A stretch of 52,138 bases of DNA from SFLA01 sp045595785 (GTDB lineage Bacteria; Bacillota; Clostridia; Oscillospirales; CAG-382): positions 1 through 52,138 of the forward strand of contig JAZOBE010000008.1 of assembly GCA_045595785.1 (NCBI GenBank), written 5' to 3'. A program made the translations under genes and the position numbers. The notes under the pieces are model-generated. The model was given only the letters and a program-made list of their open reading frames with translations. It did not search any database and was not told the origin of the DNA. This document shows positions 47,116 through 52,138 of this stretch, in pieces. Each line of letters opens with the position of its first letter. Within the stretch, counting starts at the first letter, position 1.

Positions 47116-47784
47116 TTGAAAAACAAAACAACTATTTTTTTAATAATTCTTACCGTCGCCTCGTGCGGTATTATGACCTTTGTTGACGGTGTTCTTCAAC
47201 CGGGATACGCTCTGAAATCCGTAATCAAAATATGCTTGTTTTTACTTGTTCCTTTGATATATAGCTTTATAGATAAAAAAGTAAAAATTAAAAGCGTTTT
47301 CAAATTTGATAAAAAGCAGTTTTTGATTTCTCTTGCTTTGGGTCTCGGATTATACGGAATAATCCTCGGCGCCTATTTTGTTGTCCGTCCCTTTTTTGAT
47401 TTTTCCGGTATTGCGGAATCTCTTTCATCCACTGCAGGTGTCACTAAGGACAACTTTCTTTTCGTTGCCCTCTACATATCCTTTATAAACTCTCTGTTGG
47501 AAGAATTCTTCTTCCGCGGATTTGTGTTTATGAATCTTAAAAACGGCTCTACGAGGGTTTTAGCGTACGTTGTAAGCTCTGTTTGCTTTTCTCTTTATCA
47601 CGTTGCAATGATGATAGGTTGGTTTAATATCGGTCTGTTTGCGTTGGTAGTGGTTGCTCTTGCCGTAGGCGGTGCAATATTCAATTTGCTTAACGAAAAG
47701 CACGGTTCTATCTATACCTCTTGGTTCGTGCATATGTTTGCAAATTTTGCAATTAATACCATTGGCTTTATACTGCTTAAATAA
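47116..47784 (+). CDS. CPBP-family intramembrane metalloprotease (CAAX/Abi-like)
   Basis: The 222-residue protein has about six membrane helices and the family motifs: LLEEFFFRGFVFMNL (EExxxR), SLYHVAMMIGW (first histidine) and WFVHMFANFAINTIG (HxxxN). CPBP proteases cleave membrane-embedded substrates and in Gram-positives are often tied to bacteriocin self-immunity or signalling. TTG 47116 is taken as start because GGGGGTG at 47103-47109 is the ribosome binding site. It is the last gene of the operon; no clear T-run hairpin was seen right after it. Confidence 0.88.
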   Translation: MKNKTTIFLIILTVASCGIMTFVDGVLQPGYALKSVIKICLFLLVPLIYSFIDKKVKIKSVFKFDKKQFLISLALGLGLYGIILGAYFVVRPFFDFSGIAESLSSTAGVTKDNFLFVALYISFINSLLEEFFFRGFVFMNLKNGSTRVLAYVVSSVCFSLYHVAMMIGWFNIGLFALVVVALAVGGAIFNLLNEKHGSIYTSWFVHMFANFAINTIGFILLK

Positions 47785-47830
47785 TTTGAGTGAAAAAATA
47801 AAAAAACTATTTCTTTTTGTGTTTTTATGT

Positions 47831-47838
47831 GGTATACT
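47831..47838 (+). promoter_or_regulatory. -10 element of the HMGL-like aldolase gene
   Basis: TGTGG followed by TATACT (47833-47838), extended -10 with a poor -35. Confidence 0.5.
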
Positions 47839-47878
47839 GCCCGTAATTTCTTTTTAACCCCAAGGAGGACTTTTTATA

Positions 47879-48856
47879 ATGGGACAGAAAGGTAATTTGA
47901 TGATCTTCCGCCCGGATATCAAGGTGCTTGACGCTACTATCCGTGACGGCGGTCTTGTGAACAGCTTCTTTTTTACAGACGATTTTGTTAAAGCCCTTTA
48001 TCAGGCTAATATAAAAGCCGGCGTAGATTATATGGAGTTCGGCTATAAAGCAAATAAGGATCTTTTTGATGAAAATCAGTATGGCAAGTGGAAGTTCTGC
48101 GAGGAGGCGGATATCCGTGCTATCGTCGGTGATAATGACAGCGAGCTTAAAATAGCGGTTATGGCAGACGTAGGCAGAACCGATTACAAGCGCGATATTC
48201 TTGATAAAAAGGACAGCGTCATAGATATGATACGTGTTGCAACATATATCAACACGATTCCTGCGGCTATCGATATGATCGAATACTGCCACGAAAAGGG
48301 ATATGAAACCAGCGTTAATATTATGGCAGCCTCTACTGCAGACTCCAGAGACGTTGAGCAGGCGCTTGATATGCTTTGCAAGAGCAGCGTAGACGTTATT
48401 TATCTTGTTGACAGCTACGGTTCTCTCTATCCCGAGCAGATACGCGAGCTTACCGAAATGTATTGTACCGTTGCGGAAAAGCACGGCAAAAAGATTGGTA
48501 TCCACGCCCACAATAACCAGCAGATGGCGTTTGCCAACACTATTGAAGCGGTGGCTTTCGGTGCAAGCTATCTTGATGCTACCATGATGGGTATGGGCAG
48601 AGGCGCAGGCAACTGTGTTCTTGAGGGCCTTCTTGGCTTTTTGCGCAATCCCAAATACAATCTGGTATACGTTCTCAAATTCATTCAGAACCATATGCTT
48701 GATCTTAAGAAGCAGGGGCTTGTCTGGGGTTACGATATTCCGTATCTTCTTACCGGTATTCTTAACCGACATCCCAGAACCGCTATTGATAAGATCAAAT
48801 CCGGCGATACGGATTACGTTGGTTATTATCACGACCTTTGGGACAGAGAAAACTAA
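47879..48856 (+). CDS. HMGL-like aldolase-domain protein
   Basis: The 325-residue TIM barrel belongs to the HMG-CoA lyase-like / DmpG-like aldolase superfamily. It shows KVLDATIRDGGLVNSFFF (catalytic Arg-Asp and a metal Asp), YLVDSYGSLYPEQIREL, and the metal histidines in IGIHAHNNQQMAFAN, followed by the MMGMGRGAGNCVLE loop typical of this branch. Relatives cleave 4-hydroxy-2-oxoacids or make 2-alkylmalates; here a nucleotide-sugar or oxoacid role in surface sugar synthesis is also seen in homologues. The ATG follows AAGGAGG. It is monocistronic. Confidence 0.85.
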   Translation: MGQKGNLMIFRPDIKVLDATIRDGGLVNSFFFTDDFVKALYQANIKAGVDYMEFGYKANKDLFDENQYGKWKFCEEADIRAIVGDNDSELKIAVMADVGRTDYKRDILDKKDSVIDMIRVATYINTIPAAIDMIEYCHEKGYETSVNIMAASTADSRDVEQALDMLCKSSVDVIYLVDSYGSLYPEQIRELTEMYCTVAEKHGKKIGIHAHNNQQMAFANTIEAVAFGASYLDATMMGMGRGAGNCVLEGLLGFLRNPKYNLVYVLKFIQNHMLDLKKQGLVWGYDIPYLLTGILNRHPRTAIDKIKSGDTDYVGYYHDLWDREN

Positions 48857-48873
48857 AAAATACCCGTATTTTC

Positions 48874-48902
48874 GCATACCGCAACCTAAAGTTGCGGTAT
48901 TG
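48874..48902 (+). terminator. Hairpin after the aldolase gene
   Basis: ATACCGCAAC (48876-48885) pairs with GTTGCGGTAT (48891-48900), but no T run follows; it may end the transcript weakly or protect its 3' end. Confidence 0.5.
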
Positions 48903-48916
48903 CTATGTAAAGACGG

Positions 48917-48945
48917 TTGAAAAATAAAAGGTTTTGCGGTAAAAT
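48917..48945 (+). promoter_or_regulatory. Promoter of the membrane XRE regulator gene
   Basis: TTGAAA (48917-48922), 17 bp ending in TGCGG, TAAAAT (48940-48945). Confidence 0.65.
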
Positions 48946-48991
48946 ATAGCCAATGTAAAGAACCGCTTTATAAAGCGAGGAGGACTATTTT

Positions 48992-49657
48992 ATGACTAAC
49001 GGCGAAATACTTGGTAACCGACTTCAGGAGCTTCGCAAAAAATCCGGCTTGTCTCAGGAGGCGTTTGCGGAAAAATTAGGCGTATCCCGTCAGGCTGTAA
49101 GTAAGTGGGAATGCGGCGCGTCCTTGCCGGATACCGATAACCTTATAACCATCTCGAATCTTTACGGCGTATCGCTTGACGAATTGGTAGGGAAGAAAGA
49201 GTTTTCAAAAACCGAAGAAGAATCTATTCCTGCCGAAGAAGCGTGCAACGATAACGAACTGGAAGATGATGAAGATGAAGACGATGACGATGAGGATGAT
49301 GCTGAAGCCGAGGCATATTACAGCAACGACGGCACCGAGGCAGACAAAAAGCGCAAGGTCCTCAGAGCGCTCCATTCGTTGCCGTATCCTGTATTTGTAA
49401 CTATTGTTTTTCTTCTTTGGGGATTTTTGCTTGACGGATGGGGTATTGCCTGGACGGTGTTTATTACCATTCCCGTATATTATTCTGTGCTGGATTGCTT
49501 CCGCACAAAGAAGTTTTCCCGTTTCGCATATCCGGTATTTATAACCTTTATATACTGCTTTATCGGTATGCAGTGGGACGGATGGCATCCTTGGTGGATA
49601 CTGTTTGTTACCATCCCCGTTTATTACGCCATTGCCGCGGCAATAGATAGAAAATAA
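48992..49657 (+). CDS. Membrane-tethered XRE regulator with duplicated membrane module
   Basis: The 221-residue protein has a Cro/CI helix-turn-helix (residues about 8-63: RLQELRKKSGLSQEAFAEKL, VSRQAVSKWECGASLPD), a very acidic linker at about 85-105 (ELEDDEDEDDDDEDDAEAEA), and two copies of a membrane unit. The first unit is YPVFVTIVFLLWGFLLDGWG then TVFITIPVYYSV; the second is YPVFITFIYCFIGMQWDGWH then ILFVTIPVYYAI. The regulator is therefore held at the membrane and may read a membrane or envelope signal directly. GGAGG lies 8 bases before the ATG. It is transcribed alone and ends at a bidirectional terminator. Confidence 0.85.
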   Translation: MTNGEILGNRLQELRKKSGLSQEAFAEKLGVSRQAVSKWECGASLPDTDNLITISNLYGVSLDELVGKKEFSKTEEESIPAEEACNDNELEDDEDEDDDDEDDAEAEAYYSNDGTEADKKRKVLRALHSLPYPVFVTIVFLLWGFLLDGWGIAWTVFITIPVYYSVLDCFRTKKFSRFAYPVFITFIYCFIGMQWDGWHPWWILFVTIPVYYAIAAAIDRK

Positions 49658-49662
49658 AAAAG

Positions 49663-49691
49663 AAAAGAGTAAGCACACAGCTTACTCTTTT
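49663..49691. terminator. Bidirectional terminator between the membrane XRE and helical-repeat genes
   Basis: AAAAGAGTAAG (49663-49673) pairs with CTTACTCTTTT (49681-49691). Confidence 0.8.
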
Positions 49692-49696
49692 TGTGA

Positions 49697-50419
49697 TTAT
49701 TGTTGAATTTCTTCTTGAATACTCTTTTCCATAGTATAGGCGAGATACCTTGTGTGCCCATTTTTGTCAGACAAAAAGCGCTCCGTTAGATCACGCCGTT
49801 TGAATACGGTGGCAAGCAATGAAGCATAATACTGCACTTTATGATATTCGTCTGTTGCCAACAGCTCAAATACTTTTTCAAAATGCTCCTCGTCAGTTCT
49901 GTCTGCCAGTAACTTTGCCAGCACTTCTCTTTGTCTTCTTTTTTTGCTGCTTTCAAACAACGAAATTATCCGTTCAATATTTTCGGGTGTATACTGTGTA
50001 TACTGTAAAGCGCCCAGATCATAAGCATCCAAAGCGGGCAGATGCTTTGCCGCAACCGAAAACAGCGTCTCTTCATTCATATATACCTTGTGTGCATGGG
50101 CAACAGATAAAATCGTTCTTACTCTGGAGGCATTGTTGCTATCACTAAAGTCTTTCAGCATATTTTCCAGCACCAAAACGTTTTGCTCTCTTTCTTCTGA
50201 AAAATACAAAAGAAAATTTATCGCCTGACATCTTCTGTAGCTGTCGGGATATTCAAGGTACTTTTTAATCAGTTGATAGCATTCCGGTGTGTGCCTTTTT
50301 GCAAGCGCAAGGAATATGAAGCTTGCATCTCTTTGTATAGGCATATCCAGCAATACTTCGCATTCGTTTAAGTCCTTGGTAAGATAATGTAATTTATCTA
50401 CAGATAATCCTAGTATCAT
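49697..50419 (-). CDS. HEAT/ARM-like helical-repeat protein
   Basis: The 240-residue protein is made of regular helix pairs (DASFIFLALAKRHTPECYQL, CQAINFLLYFSEEREQNVLV, RQREVLAKLLADRTDEEHFE, QYYASLLATVFKRRDLTERF), which suggests HEAT- or armadillo-type repeats used for protein binding. I recognise no catalytic motif. The ATG at 50419-50417 is chosen because AAAGGAGG lies just upstream; an in-frame ATG further out (50437) lies before that site. It has a perfect promoter on the minus strand and stands alone, opposite the DUF3737 gene. Confidence 0.65.
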   Translation of the reverse strand: MILGLSVDKLHYLTKDLNECEVLLDMPIQRDASFIFLALAKRHTPECYQLIKKYLEYPDSYRRCQAINFLLYFSEEREQNVLVLENMLKDFSDSNNASRVRTILSVAHAHKVYMNEETLFSVAAKHLPALDAYDLGALQYTQYTPENIERIISLFESSKKRRQREVLAKLLADRTDEEHFEKVFELLATDEYHKVQYYASLLATVFKRRDLTERFLSDKNGHTRYLAYTMEKSIQEEIQQ

Positions 50420-50445
50420 AGTGTATCCTCCTTTCATTTAATTTT

Positions 50446-50474
50446 ATTATATAAACACTCATATAGGTTGTCAA
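50446..50474 (-). promoter_or_regulatory. Consensus promoter of the helical-repeat protein gene
   Basis: On the minus strand: TTGACA (50474-50469), 17 bp, TATAAT (50451-50446); both hexamers perfect. Confidence 0.9.
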
Positions 50475-50481
50475 TAAAAAG

Positions 50482-50510
50482 TTGCATTATAGAATAATTG
50501 GTGCTATAAT
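50482..50510 (+). promoter_or_regulatory. Promoter of the DUF3737 gene
   Basis: TTGCAT (50482-50487), 17 bp ending in TGC, TATAAT (50505-50510). Its -35 lies 8 bp from that of the divergent promoter. Confidence 0.8.
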
Positions 50511-50544
50511 ATATCAAAATACGCAGCAAATGAAGGAAAACAAA

Positions 50545-51381
50545 ATGGATTACATAGAGAACAAGACCTTTGATGAGGAGCGCGCTTTATACGGAAGTAC
50601 TTCTCTTACCGTGCGCGACTGCTCCTTTGACGGCCCTGCAGACGGTGAAAGCGCTTTTAAGGAATGCAGGGATATTACTGCGGAAAAATGCTTTTTTAAT
50701 CTTCGATATCCCTTTTGGCATGTTAACGGGCTGAAGATAAATGATTGTGAGATGACCGAGTTGTGCCGTGCCGCACTTTGGTATACCGATAATGCCGAGA
50801 TAAGCGAATCCCGTCTTCACGGCATAAAGGCTTTGCGTGAATGCAGTGATATTAAAATGGACTCCTGTGACGTGGTCTCTGCCGAATTCGGCTGGTTTAC
50901 CCGCGGTATTAAAATGACCGATTGCAGTATTGCAGGCGAATATTTTATGCTCCGCTCGGAAAGACTTGATTTTTCCGGTGTTACTCTTAAAGGCAAATAC
51001 TCTTTCCAGTACATAGAGGATTCTATGTTTGAAAACTGCAATTTCGATACAAAGGATGCTTTTTGGCACGCAAAAAACGTTACCGTCCGTAACAGCGTGG
51101 TAAAGGGGGAGTATCTGGCTTGGTATTGCGAAAACGTTACCTTTGAAAACTGCCGTATCATCGGCACACAGCCTCCTTGCTATTGCAAGGGACTTAAGCT
51201 TATTGATTGCGAGATGATAGATACCGACCTTGCCTTTGAGAAATCCGAGGTGGAGGCAACGGTTACCACACCCGTAATAAGCATCAAGAATCCCACAAAG
51301 GGAAATATATACGTTCCAAAATGCGACGAGCTTATTTTCGATGACCCCCAGGCACAGGGAAAAGTAATAATAACCGAATAA
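50545..51381 (+). CDS. DUF3737-family right-handed beta-helix protein
   Basis: The 278-residue protein fits DUF3737. It begins YIENKTFDEERALYGSTSLT, and strand repeats with periodic Cys, Asp and Phe (VRDCSFDGPADGESAFKECR, KCFFNLRYPFWHVNG, NVTFENCRIIGTQPPCYC) build a pectate-lyase-like beta helix. The family is common in gut Firmicutes and Bacteroidetes; no function is known. ATG 50545 is chosen after AAGGA. An upstream in-frame start would overlap the promoter. No signal peptide, so cytoplasmic. The stop is 6 bases before a bidirectional terminator. Confidence 0.85.
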   Translation: MDYIENKTFDEERALYGSTSLTVRDCSFDGPADGESAFKECRDITAEKCFFNLRYPFWHVNGLKINDCEMTELCRAALWYTDNAEISESRLHGIKALRECSDIKMDSCDVVSAEFGWFTRGIKMTDCSIAGEYFMLRSERLDFSGVTLKGKYSFQYIEDSMFENCNFDTKDAFWHAKNVTVRNSVVKGEYLAWYCENVTFENCRIIGTQPPCYCKGLKLIDCEMIDTDLAFEKSEVEATVTTPVISIKNPTKGNIYVPKCDELIFDDPQAQGKVIITE

Positions 51382-51386
51382 ACAAA

Positions 51387-51410
51387 AAAGAGGCTGATAT
51401 CAGCCTCTTT
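51387..51410. terminator. Bidirectional terminator; holds the stop codon of the radical SAM gene
   Basis: Perfect palindrome AAAGAGGCTGAT-ATCAGCCTCTTT between convergent genes, flanked by A and T tracts. Confidence 0.85.
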
Positions 51411-52014
51411 TAATTTTGTATGTAAATTCGTCAAATTGGGTGATTCCCATTTTCGCAAGCAGATATCTGCTTTTTTGTCTGTCCTCTTCCGTGTTGTATT
51501 GGGGAATCAGAGGCAGACGGACGGTTATTCTCTCCGCGCCCACAAGGCCAACCAGCATTTGCAGGTTTTCAAGCATATTTCCGTTGTCCTTGCCTGTATA
51601 GCTTGCGTATATTTCGGGATTGGTATCCTTGCAGTCAACGTAAAACATATCAATGCATTCTGCGGCAAGCTTTACGTTTTCTGCAGGTACGTTAAGCGAC
51701 GTTTCCGCACACAAATGCCATTCGTTTCCGCAGATACTCCGAAACTCTTTCAGAAAATCCGCATACAAAAGAGGCTCGCCACCGCCGAATGTCACACCGC
51801 CTCCCGTGGCAAGAAAATATAAATTATCAACCTTCACCTTGTCGTAAAGTTCTTTCGGTGTCATATCCGTGCGCTTTGTGTCCGGCGCAAAGGAAAAAGG
51901 GTTTATACACCAAGCGCACCGCAGAGGACAGCCGTGAAAGCAAACAAGGGTAGTTACACCCTCGCCGTCGGTCTTTATACGGTGCCTTGAACAAGAAATT
52001 ACAGGCGCTGTCAT
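51400..52014 (-). CDS. Radical SAM protein, glycyl-radical-activase-like
   Basis: The 204-residue protein has the cluster motif CPLRCAWC (Cys29, Cys33, Cys36) in LVCFHGCPLRCAWCINP, a TGGGVTFGGGEPLLY loop for SAM, and late strands MFYVDCKDTNPEIYASYTG and ITVRLPLIPQYN, the pattern of PflA-type activases. It is shorter than PflA relatives with an inserted ferredoxin domain. The glycine-rich GGGEP is preceded by the VTF seen in activases. ATG 52014 is taken after GGAAAG; ATG 52029 would overlap the upstream gene by 11 bases. The target enzyme is not in the window, and the upstream gene is cut by the edge. Confidence 0.85.
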   Translation of the reverse strand: MTAPVISCSRHRIKTDGEGVTTLVCFHGCPLRCAWCINPFSFAPDTKRTDMTPKELYDKVKVDNLYFLATGGGVTFGGGEPLLYADFLKEFRSICGNEWHLCAETSLNVPAENVKLAAECIDMFYVDCKDTNPEIYASYTGKDNGNMLENLQMLVGLVGAERITVRLPLIPQYNTEEDRQKSRYLLAKMGITQFDEFTYKIKRG

Positions 52015-52018
52015 CGCT

Positions 52019-52138
52019 TTACTTTCCATCGGAAAAGTCTTCCGCCACGTCGCCCATAAGTTCCACCCAGGATTCTTCGGGAACGTCGCCCATTTCAACG
52101 TATTCCTCGGAATTTTCGTCGTGCGTTTCTTCGCTTTC
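52019..52138 (-). CDS. C-terminal end of an unknown acidic protein (runs off window)
   Basis: On the minus strand the frame is open from the right edge to TAA at 52021-52019. The visible 39 residues are very acidic, begin ESEETHDENSEEYVEMGDVP and end VAEDFSDGK. The stop is 5 bases before the chosen start of the radical SAM gene, so the two are probably one operon. Too little is visible to name it. Confidence 0.55.
   Translation of the reverse strand, partial: ESEETHDENSEEYVEMGDVPEESWVELMGDVAEDFSDGK

Noticed and set aside
47825..48877. 350-residue minus-strand frame opposite the HMGL-like gene
   Set aside because: Shadow of a gene with clear catalytic motifs; no start signals.

Overview
Window of about 52 kb from a low-to-mid GC Gram-positive chromosome, most likely an uncultivated anaerobic Clostridia/Eubacteriales member of gut or rumen type. 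The grounds are: SigA-type promoters (TTGACA, 17 bp, TATAAT, often extended with TG), strong GGAGG ribosome binding sites, LexA boxes of the GAACnnnnGTTC type, a T-box riboswitch, many XRE regulators, lipoproteins with the lipobox FCAC/LCAC/FSSC type, and Clostridia-typical families (DUF3793 plus flavodoxin, DHHW, DUF3737, DUF4367). No search could be run, so the genus is not assigned. No phage, plasmid, CRISPR array or transposase gene is seen.

Layout. 1-4.6 kb: edge of a secreted protein gene (-), an ECF sigma factor with a membrane DUF4367 partner, a zinc-ribbon/TPM membrane protein pair resembling YdjG-YdjH, and thymidine kinase. 4.7-12.8 kb: a D-2-hydroxyacid dehydrogenase (-) divergent from a seven-gene operon dapA-dapB-acn-icd-(degenerate SGNH protein)-mnmM-pdxK, which joins lysine/diaminopimelate synthesis to the 2-oxoglutarate branch of the TCA cycle. 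12.9-15.7 kb: XRE-TPR regulator with an ABC exporter. 15.7-19.8 kb: SOS-controlled Y-family polymerase, then asnS with an aspartate aminotransferase. 19.9-24.5 kb: a (DEPS)n lipoprotein that looks highly expressed, two tandem structured palindromic elements, a sugar isomerase-like protein, an unknown membrane protein, cysE, tRNA-Arg(ACG) followed by a partial duplication of its 3' end and terminator, and the remnant of a deleted Ig-domain surface protein gene.

24.6-29.5 kb: CDF metal exporter with divergent TetR regulator, a solitary trpB under a tryptophan T-box, and a second XRE regulator. 29.6-34.1 kb: ceramidase-like protein, M28 peptidase, and a sigma factor fused to a large C-terminal domain. 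34.1-41.7 kb: a DUF11 protein (-) and a surface-directed run: DUF4855/discoidin lipoprotein, DUF4434 protein, CotH-kinase lipoprotein, thioredoxin, TlpA lipoprotein. 41.8-47.8 kb: VOC protein (-), LURP-one-like protein, DUF3793 plus flavodoxin, and a five-gene operon headed by a DHHW lipoprotein. 47.9-52.1 kb: HMGL-like aldolase, an XRE regulator with a duplicated membrane module, a helical-repeat protein (-), a DUF3737 protein, and a radical SAM enzyme (-) behind a gene cut by the window edge.

The most unusual things are the palindromic elements at 21.3 and 24.0 kb, whose outer arms copy the neighbouring terminator or tRNA 3' end; the domain fusions of the sigma factor at 32.5 kb and the XRE protein at 49.0 kb; the catalytically eroded SGNH-like and ceramidase-like proteins; and the mixed surface/redox locus at 35-41.7 kb.
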